The notes beneath the pieces are model-generated. The model did not search any database, had not been told where the DNA came from, and saw only the letters and a list, made by a program, of their open reading frames with translations. This document shows positions 5,643 through 14,161 of a stretch of 21,260 bases of DNA, piece by piece. Location of the stretch: assembly GCA_964428795.1 (NCBI GenBank), contig CAYRZL010000047.1, positions 1 through 21,260 on the forward strand, in the 5' to 3' direction. Within the stretch, counting starts at the first letter, position 1. Each line of letters starts with the position of its first letter. Made by a program: the position numbers and the translations under genes. This DNA comes from CAYRZL01 sp964428795. GTDB lineage: Bacteria; Bacillota; Clostridia; Lachnospirales; Lachnospiraceae.

Positions 5643-8439
5643 CTAATTTTCCTCCCTTCCAGTCATGTCCGGAATATTTCCATGCTTTCTCTGTCCATAC
5701 CATTTCCATGCATTCAGGATCTTTGTAGAACTGATGAGCCACACGTCCTGCACCTGTTGGTGCTAAAGAGGGCTGATTCCAGGATTCATTTTCCTCTGCA
5801 CCGCCATGGTTCTTATCCAGCGGCTTCTCCTCATAACCTTCCAGTTCTTTTCTGTCCCATTTCTCAATCTCTACCAGACAATGCTCGGTAGACATACCGC
5901 TCGCATATTTTGAGAGGAATCTGGACGGAGTAAGAATGTTGATACATCCGCCTCGGTCTACAGAATGACCCGGCTCACCCAATGGTTTGTATTCTGCGGA
6001 AGATTCATAACAGTGACAGGTTCCTTCCGGTACACGCTCTGTTAACTGTGCTGCAAAAATAACAGCTCCTCTTTCGTTGTATGCTTTTACCAGATCATTT
6101 TCTTTAATGCCTCGTTTTTCAGCATCAGCAGGATTCATACGCATAATCCAATAATAGAATCCGTCAATCAGTATGCGGTGGTTCTCGATATCATTTACAA
6201 AAGAATCTTTGCCATCACCCTGTGTATGGAAGCTGAATCTTGGATGCGGAGACAAAACAGCCAATGGATATTTCTTAATACGGTCTGTATGATGTCCTTC
6301 CCAGGAAGGAATGTACATTGGCATCAACGGTCTCTCTGTATCATCCGTATCATAGTGTCCGAAACGTTTCAAGCTGTTGGATACAAATTCAACTTTACCG
6401 GACTGGGTCTGAAGTCCTTTCATATCGCACAGATCGCCCGGACGGAATCTGGAAATCCATCCTCTTGTATCCTGCTCTCTTCCTTCAGCAAACCAGCGAA
6501 GCGCCGGAGCAGCCGGTTTTCTCTCATCGTTCGGTACGATGAAGTAACCTTTCTCAAAGAATTTATCCCATGTAACAACCTTTGGAAGATCAGAAGCATA
6601 AAACATCTGTTTTGCCCATCCAAGCTCTGTCTTGCCCTCTGAGAATACGTCTCCTACATGCAGACGCTCACAGATTGCATTAAAGATTTCGTAGTCAGAC
6701 ATAGACTCTCCAAGCGGCTCGATACATTTCTTCTGCAATGTGATCACGCGGTGATTTGCCTGATTATGAGAATCCGGGTTGTATCCGGAGTTGCTTGCCC
6801 ACTCACCGATATCCCAACGCTCAAAGTTGGTACATGCCGGAAGAATGATATCTGCAAACGGAACCTCGCCCTCAAACCAGATAGACTGACTTACTACAAA
6901 AGGAAGTCTCTTTGTGCGGTACATTCTTGCATAACGGTCTCCCTGTCCCATAGTACCGATATGGGAACCACCGTATTTATAAAGCATCTGGATTCTCGGG
7001 TAACCGTTTGCCGGATATTCGTATTTGTGGAACTGCTGTTCCTGGGAATCTCCGACGAAACCTCTTCCCCACCATTCCACATGATCATCCAGAACACATT
7101 CCGGAAGTCTCATACGATCCAGATGAACACCTGCTGCTGTACTTAAATTTGATGTCATAGGCTTACTGTTTACACCGTCAAACATCTTATATGCAAATAC
7201 TGCGCCTGCTGCAGAGTTCGCAGCATCACCACCGATACCACCATCTGCGTATCCCGGGAAATAGAAATCTGAATCAACCGGAACACCCTGTGTAGTACTG
7301 TAAATGTTAATACCCGGTTTACCCATACCCTGCATTGTAATAAGGGCAACCATAAGACGTGCCCAGTCCATACCGATTGGGCTTCTGCAGCATCCGCCCC
7401 AGCCGCCAAGTCCGCCGGCTGCAAGCATTGTTTTGTTTTTCGCCCATTCACGAGCCAGTGCACGAATATCACGTGCCGGAATACCTGTCTCTTCCTCTGC
7501 CCATGCAGCATCTTTCGGGATACCGTCTGTCTTACCTAATACATACTCTGTCCATTCTTCAAAGCCTTGTGTATGTGTTGCCACATATTCTTTATCATAT
7601 GTACCCTCTACCAGCCATGTATAAGCAATACCAAGTGCCAATGCACTGTCAGTACCCAGGCGCGGAGAAAACCATTTGCCGCCATACAGTCCATTTGTAT
7701 GGTTGTAATATGGGTCAATAAATACCATCTTTACGCCAAGCTCTTTTAACCATTTACGTCGAATCGTACTCTCGAATGCACCGTAAATACCGTTGTTTGT
7801 CTCCGGATCAGATGACCAGAATACCATCATCTCACAGTTCTGCAAACAATCTTCTAAAAGATCTGTCTGCTCCGGGTTACCAAGTCTTGCAGTAAAGCCC
7901 CACATATGTGTAGCACCCCAGTGCCAGCCTTCCCATGAATCCGGGTTATGATCACCATATGTCATTCCTACGGTATTCATGAAACGGAATAATGTACTGT
8001 GACGATATCCAACAGTTCCCCATAAATGGTGAGAACTCGGTTCGATTACCATTGCGCCGGGACCATATTCACGTTTGATCCTGCGGATCTCATTACAGAC
8101 AATATCCAGAGCCTCATCCCAACTGATACGTTCATAACCGGAAATACCACGATTTTCCTCATGTCTGTCTCCGTTTGGATCGAAATCCACACGTTTCATC
8201 GGATACAGGTTACGACGGTCAGAATATATCATAGATTTAAACTGTGCGGTAACCGGTGTGTATGTAGTTTTTCTCGGCGGGGTAAATGTACGTCCTCTTG
8301 CCTCAATTTTGTAGGACGCTGCATCATCATCGTCCAAATCCATCGGTGTGATTCGCACGATCTTATCTTCCTCTTCATCTACATAGACGAATACCGGACC
8401 ACCGGTGGTCATCTGGGTCTTTTTTACCAGTTTTCCCAT
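5635..8439 (-). CDS. athL: Pyrogallol-phloroglucinol transhydroxylase-like molybdopterin large subunit
   Basis: This 934-residue DMSO-reductase-family protein most resembles the AthL subunit of pyrogallol hydroxytransferase, which isomerises pyrogallol to phloroglucinol by hydroxyl transfer in anaerobic gallate breakdown. The Pelobacter residues I recall (H144, R153, D174, Mo-ligand S175, Y404) map at a constant offset of 7 to H137, R146, D167, S168 and Y397, in SSHHLWGTVGYRH, NPDSWEGWHWG and FPGYADGG. It lacks the N-terminal Cys cluster motif of formate dehydrogenase-type enzymes and has no Tat signal, both as in AthL. ATG at 8439 follows AAGGAGGAAG. Promoter at 8492-8520. A catechol dehydroxylase of the same superfamily is the main alternative. 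No other phloroglucinol-pathway gene is in the window. Confidence 0.85.
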   Translation of the reverse strand: MGKLVKKTQMTTGGPVFVYVDEEEDKIVRITPMDLDDDDAASYKIEARGRTFTPPRKTTYTPVTAQFKSMIYSDRRNLYPMKRVDFDPNGDRHEENRGISGYERISWDEALDIVCNEIRRIKREYGPGAMVIEPSSHHLWGTVGYRHSTLFRFMNTVGMTYGDHNPDSWEGWHWGATHMWGFTARLGNPEQTDLLEDCLQNCEMMVFWSSDPETNNGIYGAFESTIRRKWLKELGVKMVFIDPYYNHTNGLYGGKWFSPRLGTDSALALGIAYTWLVEGTYDKEYVATHTQGFEEWTEYVLGKTDGIPKDAAWAEEETGIPARDIRALAREWAKNKTMLAAGGLGGWGGCCRSPIGMDWARLMVALITMQGMGKPGINIYSTTQGVPVDSDFYFPGYADGGIGGDAANSAAGAVFAYKMFDGVNSKPMTSNLSTAAGVHLDRMRLPECVLDDHVEWWGRGFVGDSQEQQFHKYEYPANGYPRIQMLYKYGGSHIGTMGQGDRYARMYRTKRLPFVVSQSIWFEGEVPFADIILPACTNFERWDIGEWASNSGYNPDSHNQANHRVITLQKKCIEPLGESMSDYEIFNAICERLHVGDVFSEGKTELGWAKQMFYASDLPKVVTWDKFFEKGYFIVPNDERKPAAPALRWFAEGREQDTRGWISRFRPGDLCDMKGLQTQSGKVEFVSNSLKRFGHYDTDDTERPLMPMYIPSWEGHHTDRIKKYPLAVLSPHPRFSFHTQGDGKDSFVNDIENHRILIDGFYYWIMRMNPADAEKRGIKENDLVKAYNERGAVIFAAQLTERVPEGTCHCYESSAEYKPLGEPGHSVDRGGCINILTPSRFLSKYASGMSTEHCLVEIEKWDRKELEGYEEKPLDKNHGGAEENESWNQPSLAPTGAGRVAHQFYKDPECMEMVWTEKAWKYSGHDWKGGKLDE

Positions 8440-8491
8440 TTTCTTCCTCCTTGCATATTCTAATTTGGATCACATTGCTTCCAGTAATATG

Positions 8492-8520
8492 TTTGTATCA
8501 TTCTAAAAGAAAAAAGTCAA
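8492..8520 (-). promoter_or_regulatory. Transhydroxylase operon promoter
   Basis: TTGACT (8515-8520), 17 bases and TACAAA (8492-8497) preceded by TGA (an extended -10) read toward athL. The leader would be about 45 bases. Repeat copy A lies about 50 bases upstream of the -35 box, a usual distance for an upstream activator. Confidence 0.6.
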
Positions 8521-8569
8521 CAGAGTTACCTTAGCTTTTGCCCCCATTTTTATTCCCATTCTCCATATA

Positions 8570-8726
8570 AATGCAACCGATTACTTTCAACCTGCTTCTA
8601 ACTATACACCCTGATTTTTGTTTGTTTTGTATGTTTTTTTATCTAAAATATTGTCTATTTTTCCATATCATATAATATTTTGACAAAAAGAATGCAACCA
8701 GTCACTTTCAAAATGCTATTCTAACT
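8570..8726. repeat. Imperfect ~35-bp direct repeat pair in the athL/tetR gap
   Basis: Copy A (8570-8603) and copy B (8691-8726) share AATGCAACC, ACTTTCAA, TGCT and TCTAACT in the same order, differing at about five positions and a 2-base insertion. They start 121 bases apart. Copy A is upstream of the athL promoter and copy B abuts the likely -35 of the divergent tetR gene. The 395-bp gap has no gene and these copies are its most striking content, so they are probable regulator-binding sites. Confidence 0.65.
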
Positions 8727-8755
8727 TGTCTTTTTTGCGCAAAACATTATATAAT
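8726..8755 (+). promoter_or_regulatory. Possible tetR promoter
   Basis: TTGTCT (8726-8731), 18 bases and a consensus TATAAT (8750-8755). Repeat copy B ends on the -35 box. An alternative is TTGACA at 8788-8793 with a poor -10 (ATTTTA). Confidence 0.45.
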
Positions 8756-8834
8756 ATCTATATCCATTCAAAGTCAAATAATTTCTTTTGACAAATTCAA
8801 CATGGAATGGATTTTATTGTGAAAGGAACTATAC

Positions 8835-9416
8835 ATGAAAGATGCTAAATCATGGATTTTAGATGCAGCAGCAATGCTTTTTACACAAAATGGTTTTACC
8901 AGTACTACTACCCGTGCGATTGCAGAATTGGCTGGCGTCAGCGAATCTACATTTTTTCGGATTTATAAGAGCAAAGATGCTCTGCTCACAGATCTGCTTT
9001 ATATCATGACACCGGGACCGGCGGATATGCCCGTAAAAGAATTGACAAATGGTTCAAATGTTGAAAAAGATTTTGAGCTGTTTTTATATCACAATGCCAC
9101 CCTGCACATCCGCCATCTCCCGGTCTTTCGTCTTGCCATGCATGTGAGCCAGATTTATGACCAGGCACGTTTTTCCAAAATCGAAGGGCTTGTCTCCCAA
9201 ATGGCAGGCTATTTTCAACATTTGCAGGAAATGGACATTTTAATCGATTTTGATTACCACGCATTGGCAGAACATGTAAACAGCCTTGCATTGGTTAAAG
9301 CTTCTGAATTTATCTCTGGAGAAATATATGGGATTCCACTGGAACAGTCCGTCCGCCAGTTTTCCAGCCAGTATGCATCTTTTTTCACTAACCTGTTAAA
9401 AAAGCGGACGGAATAA
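8835..9416 (+). CDS. TetR/AcrR family regulator
   Basis: This 193-residue protein has an N-terminal TetR helix-turn-helix at about residues 5-50 (ILDAAAMLFTQNGFTSTTTR, IAELAGVSESTFFRIYKSKD). A variable ligand-binding region follows (HIRHLPVFRLAMHVSQIYDQ). ATG at 8835 follows AAAGGA by 8 bases. It is divergent from the transhydroxylase operon and shares its 395-bp regulatory gap, where a paired direct repeat occurs. It is therefore the first candidate regulator of athL-bthL, perhaps responding to pyrogallol or a related phenol. The ligand and the direction of control are not visible in the sequence. It converges on a second TetR gene with 16 bases between them. Confidence 0.88.
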   Translation: MKDAKSWILDAAAMLFTQNGFTSTTTRAIAELAGVSESTFFRIYKSKDALLTDLLYIMTPGPADMPVKELTNGSNVEKDFELFLYHNATLHIRHLPVFRLAMHVSQIYDQARFSKIEGLVSQMAGYFQHLQEMDILIDFDYHALAEHVNSLALVKASEFISGEIYGIPLEQSVRQFSSQYASFFTNLLKKRTE

Positions 9417-9432
9417 AAAATGGTATATTGTT

Positions 9433-10053
9433 TTACTTTTTTACCCGAAGCAGTATCGTATTGACGATCATATCTACGCTCGGAGCCATGACTGCTTTTG
9501 CATCTCTTGCAATCTGTCTGGAATTTTCCTGGATACCGTCATGGACATTGATTCGCAGACAGGTTCTTATAATATAACATAAAAACATCTCCGTGATCAT
9601 TGCGGACTCTGCGGCCGATATCTTTCCTAAATACATGGCTTCTATATATTCCTCCACAAATTCCTTCATACTTTCCGGAATAAACCACATATATTTAGAA
9701 ATCGGCTCCAAATTATGACCTTCATTGATAAAAATACGCAATATATGTATATTCTGATAGGTCAGATCAAAAAAATAATCCGCCATAATCCGAAAATCGT
9801 TGTGAAGATTCATATAGCTTAATTTTGATTTCAAATATTCTTTATCAAAATGAAATTCATGAAACCGTTTTACCACTTCCAAAAACAATCCCATTTTATC
9901 CTCAAAATGCCGGAAAATGGTAACTGTATTGCATTCCGCCCGGTTGCTGATATCCCGAATGGTAGCTGCCGAATATCCCTTATGAGAAAATACGACCAGC
10001 GCGCTCTGTAAAATTCGTTCATGCATTTCCGCCGCACTGCTTTTTCTAGCCAC
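9433..10053 (-). CDS. TetR/AcrR family regulator (second copy, not closely similar)
   Basis: The TetR-type N-terminus (MHERILQSALVVFSHKGYSA, IRDISNRAECNTVTIFRHFE) precedes a helical C-terminal domain, 206 residues from the chosen start. GTG at 10053 is preferred to the in-frame GTG at 10068 because GAGGGA lies 7 bases before it. Its -35/-10 pair is overlapped by an AAAGTAT/ATACTTT inverted repeat, which suggests autorepression. The sequence is clearly distinct from the neighbouring TetR, so this is not a recent duplication. It faces the decayed ABC transporter and may once have controlled it, but that is inference. Confidence 0.87.
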   Translation of the reverse strand: MARKSSAAEMHERILQSALVVFSHKGYSAATIRDISNRAECNTVTIFRHFEDKMGLFLEVVKRFHEFHFDKEYLKSKLSYMNLHNDFRIMADYFFDLTYQNIHILRIFINEGHNLEPISKYMWFIPESMKEFVEEYIEAMYLGKISAAESAMITEMFLCYIIRTCLRINVHDGIQENSRQIARDAKAVMAPSVDMIVNTILLRVKK

Positions 10054-10074
10054 TGTTTCTTCCCTCACATCGTT

Positions 10075-10105
10075 AAAGTATATTTTAATTGTAACATACT
10101 TTCAG
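10075..10105 (-). promoter_or_regulatory. Promoter with overlapping inverted repeat for the second tetR
   Basis: CTGAAA (10100-10105), 17 bases and TATACT (10077-10082), read leftward. The 7-bp inverted repeat AAAGTAT (10075-10081) / ATACTTT (10096-10102) covers both boxes, the layout of a TetR autorepression operator. Confidence 0.45.
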
Positions 10106-10122
10106 ATTTTGTGGCAAGGGTA

Positions 10123-10344
10123 TCAGATGACTTTTCCATCCTCCAACTGGATCACACTGTCTGCCCGCCTGGCAATTTCCAGATCATGTGTCACCATGAT
10201 CACAGTCTGACCATAGAAAGACCGCCATTTTTTCATCGTAATAGGAAGAAATATCCGTTCCCTCCACCAGTACGTTTCCGCTGGTAGGGCGATCCAGCCC
10301 GCTTAAAATATGCAGCAACGTAGATTTTCCGGAGCCGCTCTTTC
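10123..10344 (-). pseudogene. ABC transporter ATPase remnant
   Basis: The fragment holds the Walker A region (GKSGSGKSTLLHILSGLDRP, then TSGNVLVEGTD) and, after an internal deletion near 10215 that also changes frame, the H-loop end of the protein (GQTVIMVTHDLEIARRADSV, stop at 10123). The N-terminus, Q-loop, signature motif and Walker B are absent. The upstream edge is fused in frame to the permease C-terminus around 10345. The preserved pieces resemble the MacB/LolD/BceA-like ATPases that drive FtsX-type permeases. It cannot hydrolyse ATP. Confidence 0.8.
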
Positions 10345-12144
10345 CGATCCAGGTAACAGTATACTCCTGAATCGAATCCCCCGTTGTTTTAACTTCTTCA
10401 TAATAGAAACGCAGGATACCCAAGAAAAGATAACCTCCATAGACAACGCATCCTGCAATGACTGCAGCTATACTGCAAAGCAGCGACCGTTTCAGAATCT
10501 CCCTCCTCATCTGACGTGCAGACATTCCGATTGCCTGAAGGATTCCGTATTTTTGTTTTTCCACAATAGCCTCCAATGCCAGTGTGTTTCCTATGATGAG
10601 AAGCAGAACAGCCATGATACAAATTCCGCTGGCGCAAAGCAGCAATATGGTCTGCATATATTTCTGCACGGTAGCTTCATACGCTTCCCGTAAATTGTCC
10701 AGGCTCAGATGATCCGACCCGCAAAATTCCACCCACCTGCGTGGTTACACTGCACACTCCCTTTTTTCCTTAAGCTGATCTCCATCCACCAAAAAACCGT
10801 CAAATTTCAGTGTAATCTCATCTCCGACATTAAGCCCTGTGTCCTCAAAACGCTGATCGTCCTCCATGCCAAACAGTATATAATTTCCGTTTTCATCCGT
10901 AAAAAATGATACATATACCTGCTCCCCATTGCGAAAAGCCTCCGCGTCAAATGTCCTGGTGTTTTTCCCGAAAAATCATCCCATTTTTCTTTCGGTACTG
11001 TGTACAGATTGTCTGCATTCCATGCCTGCGAAAGTGCAAGCTGCGCATTGTAAAATTCATTATTCTCCGAGCCCTCAAACTCCAGCTTTACTTGTGCTCT
11101 GCTGTATCCATTGATCCAACTCACTCCCGGAATCTGACAGTACATTTCAAATCTTTCTTTTGATAATACGTTTACATTCTCCGGCGGATCCCAGGATGAC
11201 ACCTCTCCGGTATACATGATATAGCACGCCTGGTTTTTCCAGTAACGTATCCAATATATCTGTGTCATGGATTGCATTGCAGTAAAAAATAATGTGATGC
11301 AAAACAGGGAGGACAGCAAAATGATCTCCGCCCTTCTCAATATCCGGACTTTTCTCAATTTACGCTGGGACATGGCCAGCCGCCCGGTCAGAGGCTGACG
11401 CAGTGCGATCTGCAATACAAGAACCCTCATCACAAATATGCCCGCGATCCAGAGCAGGATCAACGGAAGTATAACAGAAAGAGGAATAACCACGAAAACA
11501 TCCACATTTCCCGCATACACAAGCAGATGCAGGATGAGCCTGATTCCGATACTGCCGCAGATCACCCCCGCAGCTACAGCCGGAATACTGATACATACAG
11601 TTTCAAAAAAGCTCATCCACCTTAACTGACTTTTTGTGATACCCACACTTCGGAATAACGCGATCTGCTTCACCTGTTTCTGCATCTGGATCGTATAAAT
11701 ACACACAACAGCCAGCAGTGTAACGATATAGGTCAAAATAGCATAGGTAAACGTATAGACGCCCTCATCTGCTGCCCGCGGAAAATACCCATCCTGCAGG
11801 GAAATTCGTCCGATTTCACAAAATGCATCATCCATCGTTCCGATTCCTGTCATTCCTGCATTGCTTGCGACCATGCCATAGCTTTTTGTGATTCCCATAT
11901 TTTCTATCCCCTCACATTCCTCCAGGAACGCTTCATCCTCCTCTTTGCCGGATGTGATGGCGCCATACCATGCCCCGTATGTATCATACCGGTATTCCTC
12001 ATTGGTTTTTCGCATACTTTCCGTCACGGAAAGAGATATGACCGCCACAGTAAATGACAAAATCAGTACGATCAACAGCAGGAAACTGCTGCGTTTTCTT
12101 CCTCTGACTCCCCAAACAGCCAAAACCCACAATTCCTTCTTCAA
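10345..12144 (-). pseudogene. FtsX/MacB-type ABC permease, disrupted
   Basis: The gene starts at ATG 12144 with MKKELWVLAVWGVRGRKRSS and a first membrane segment (FLLLIVLILSFTVAVISLSV). An extracellular part breaks off after FPRAADE (about 11763), where most of the domain seems deleted, and the frame continues directly with FTYAILTYIVTLLAVVCIYT and further membrane segments. A base is missing at 10962-10975 and another in an A-run at 10762-10767. With both restored the protein reads through DAEAFRNGEQVYVSFF and GLNVGDEITLKFDGF. A last shift near 10725 leads into SLDNLREAYEATVQKYMQTI and the final FtsX-like segments. It belongs with the adjoining ATPase and two-component remnants, like peptide-resistance (Bce-type) or MacB-like loci. 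Confidence 0.8.
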
Positions 12145-12215
12145 TATTCCCTCTCCCTTTCTGATTATTTTTCCCGTTTATATCTTACCATCTTTGGTAC
12201 ATACTTTGACTGCCA

Positions 12216-12241
12216 TTTTTCTTACACTTTTGTAAGAAAAA
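12216..12241. terminator. Perfect 11-bp hairpin, terminator-like
   Basis: TTTTTCTTACA (12216-12226) pairs with TGTAAGAAAAA (12231-12241) around a 4-base loop. On the minus strand the stem lies in the gap between the kinase and permease remnants. Poly-U/poly-A ends on both strands make it terminator-like in either direction. Confidence 0.45.
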
Positions 12242-12242
12242 T

Positions 12243-12286
12243 CCCCTTTAAGTAGTTTGGTTATTTACCTTATCTACTTAAGAGGG
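12243..12286. repeat. Inverted repeat beside the hairpin
   Basis: TTAAGTAG (12248-12255) and CTACTTAA (12274-12281), extended by CCC/GGG with a small bulge, enclose an 18-base loop. It lies in the leader region of the permease remnant and may be an operator or leader structure. No family match is claimed. Confidence 0.35.
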
Positions 12287-12318
12287 ATCATATCAGAGAT
12301 CCGCTGCGGGCAAATTAT

Positions 12319-13002
12319 TTATTTTTCCGAATGGATATATGTTTTTGAACCGTTCAATACCGGAATCGCCGCCTCAAACCAGGCTCCCCCTTTTTGTCTG
12401 TTTCCGGCAGTCAGTATGCCGTGGTGCGCCTCTATGATATCTTTCGCCATGGCAAGACCGATCCCATATCCTGCCTTTGCAGCGCTCCCTCTGCTGAACC
12501 TTGTAAAAAGCTCCGGCAGATCCTCCTGCAAAATTCCGTCTCCTTCATCTTCGATACGGATATGTACTTCCCGTCCCGAATCATCCAACCGTATCTGTAC
12601 CACCTGATTTTCCCTGCTGTGCTCAATGGCATTTTTCAGTATATTTTCAAATGCCTGGGAGAGCCAGAAAGCATCTCCCTGCAGCCAGACATTCTTTCCC
12701 TGTTCAAGTCGTACCGTGACTTCCCGTTCTGCTGCAATCGGATGCAAACGTGAGATACAGACCGTCAGCTCCTCCCGCAATTCCAGTTTCTCATAAACCA
12801 TACGAATCTTGCCTTCCGCCAACTGACTGGCTTTTAATATCCGGTCAATATCCTGTTTCAACTGTTCCAGACACGCCTGGCTTTTCTGATAGCTTTCAGA
12901 TTCCGCAAAATCCTCCCGGAACTGTAACAGATCCAACTGGATCTGCAGGGCAGTCACCGCATTATTCATCTGATGGGTCATATTTTCCACAAAATGGATC
13001 AT
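12319..13002 (-). pseudogene. Sensor histidine kinase, N-terminus lost
   Basis: The catalytic half is well kept. The H-box (FVENMTHQMNNAVTAL, likely phospho-acceptor H10 of the remaining frame) is followed by the N-box (QAFENILKNAIEHS), G1 (IEDEGDGI), F-box (LFTRFSRGS) and G2 (GYGIGLAMAKDII). The membrane and sensing region is missing: upstream of the H-box the sequence runs directly into the middle of a response-regulator receiver domain in another frame (junction about 12995-13012). The remaining 227 residues from ATG 13002 could in principle fold as a soluble kinase, but there is no convincing ribosome binding site. Together with the permease and ATPase remnants it forms a Bce-like two-component/ABC locus. 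Confidence 0.8.
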
Positions 13003-13251
13003 CGCTACATGCTGTCAGAAAAAGAATGGGAATCTGTGTTCCGGTGCGAATCTGCTGACAGATATCATATCCGCTCTCTGCTCCCAGATGAACATCCAGA
13101 ATGATCAAATTATCGTCTTTTCCTCCAAAGCCTTTTTTGTCTGGGCGGCATTCTGCGCCAATGACACCTGGTAATCACAGGCGGACAAAATATCCTTTAA
13201 CCCGTCTGCCACACTTTTATCATCTTCCACGACCAATATATGTTTCTGCAT
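13003..13251 (-). pseudogene. Response regulator receiver remnant
   Basis: From ATG 13251 (GAGG 7-10 bases upstream) the frame reads MQKHILVVEDDKSVADGLKD and stops after 47 codons. One extra A in the A4 run at 13118-13121 restores DDNLIILDVHLGAESGYDIC, with phospho-acceptor D53, and then IRTGTQIPILFLTACSDD. The rest of the receiver and the whole DNA-binding domain are deleted, and the sequence passes into the kinase H-box. The order regulator-kinase-permease-ATPase is that of an antimicrobial-peptide or bacitracin-type sensing and resistance locus, an inference from gene content. Confidence 0.8.
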
Positions 13252-13271
13252 CAAATACCTCTGTCATATGT

Positions 13272-13300
13272 AAGGCTCACCCTCTCGGATGAGCCTTTTT
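13272..13300 (+). terminator. Hairpin overlapping the xerD stop codon
   Basis: AAGGCTCA (13272-13279) pairs with TGAGCCTT (13290-13297), followed by TTT, so the T-run (TTTTT, 13296-13300) lies on the plus strand. The xerD stop codon is inside the stem. On the minus strand the stem is followed by ACATATG rather than a T-run, so it would be a weak terminator for xerD. Confidence 0.45.
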
Positions 13301-14161
13301 ATGTTCCATCTTTAATTTATTCTGATTTACCAGCTTATAGATCTGTGTGGTAGAAATATCGGAATGTCCAAGCATCTCCTGCACCGAGTGCAGATCCGCT
13401 CCGTTCCCTACCAGATGCGCAGCGAACGAATGCCGCAGCGTATGAGGCGTCAGCTCCGTCTCAATACCCGCCTTTTTCCCATATCCTTTGATCAGCTTCC
13501 AAAATCCCTGCCGACTCATAGGCTGACCGGAACAGTTGGTAAACAGCAAATTATTCTTTCCGTCCTCCACCATGAAAGGACGTCCTTTTTTTAAATAATC
13601 CCGCAATGCCCTGCGCGCTGTATTCCCAAAGGGAATAACACGTTCTTTGCTGTTTTCCCTGCACACAATATATTCCAACTGCATATTCACATCGGACAAC
13701 TTTAAACTTAAAAGCTCTGATACCCGGATACCTGTCGCATACAGAAGCTCCAGCATGGCGCGGTCCCGATAATCCTTCGGCGTATTGCCCGCAGGCTGCT
13801 CCAACAGACGCACCGTATCCTCCACGGAAAGAATGGAAGGCATTTTCTTCTCAATTTTCGGTGCTTTTAGCTGTTCTGCCGGATTCTGATCTATATAACC
13901 CTGCTCAACAAGATAAGAAAAATATGCTTTAATGGATGCGATATTTCTCGATATGGTAGATGGTTTCATCCCCTGCTCTGTCAATTGCTCCAGATATAGC
14001 GCCAACATCTGAAAAGACACATCTGCCGCTTCGGAAATATTTTTTTCCGAGCAATACTGATTTAATTTTCGCAAATCTCTTTCATAAGAAAGTTCTGTAT
14101 TTTTTGAAGTTTTCTTCACATCCCGCAAATACAGAATGAACTCCCGGATCATAACATCCAT
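13277..14161 (-). CDS. xerD: Tyrosine recombinase XerD
   Basis: With its partner XerC (or as a single Xer enzyme) this recombinase resolves chromosome dimers at dif. The 294-residue protein has an N-terminal SAM-like core-binding domain (about 1-85) and a catalytic domain with R146 (ATGIRVSEL), K172 (SKERVIPF), H240 and R243 (TPHTLRHSFA), H266 (LGHSDI) and nucleophile Y275 (TTQIYKLV), close to the E. coli XerD numbering I recall (R148, K172, H244, R247, H270, Y279). ATG at 14161 lies near a weak ribosome site. It has its own promoter (14255-14283). In many Clostridia xerD lies beside spoIIM and a Nudix gene, as here, so this is the housekeeping enzyme rather than a phage integrase. Confidence 0.93.
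   Translation of the reverse strand: MDVMIREFILYLRDVKKTSKNTELSYERDLRKLNQYCSEKNISEAADVSFQMLALYLEQLTEQGMKPSTISRNIASIKAYFSYLVEQGYIDQNPAEQLKAPKIEKKMPSILSVEDTVRLLEQPAGNTPKDYRDRAMLELLYATGIRVSELLSLKLSDVNMQLEYIVCRENSKERVIPFGNTARRALRDYLKKGRPFMVEDGKNNLLFTNCSGQPMSRQGFWKLIKGYGKKAGIETELTPHTLRHSFAAHLVGNGADLHSVQEMLGHSDISTTQIYKLVNQNKLKMEHKKAHPRG

Noticed and set aside
5250..5891. Plus-strand 213-codon open frame over the bthL/athL junction
   Set aside because: It mirrors two well-supported overlapping genes on the other strand; composition (Ser, Leu, His, Ile-rich) is that of a shadow frame.
5635..8439. Formate dehydrogenase or nitrate reductase
   Set aside because: It lacks the N-terminal cysteine cluster and a selenocysteine/cysteine Mo ligand; the Mo ligand position is a serine in the DS motif, as in transhydroxylase.
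13277..14161. XerD-like gene as a mobile-element integrase
   Set aside because: Residue spacing and the spoIIM/Nudix neighbourhood match the housekeeping gene; no phage or transposon genes are around.
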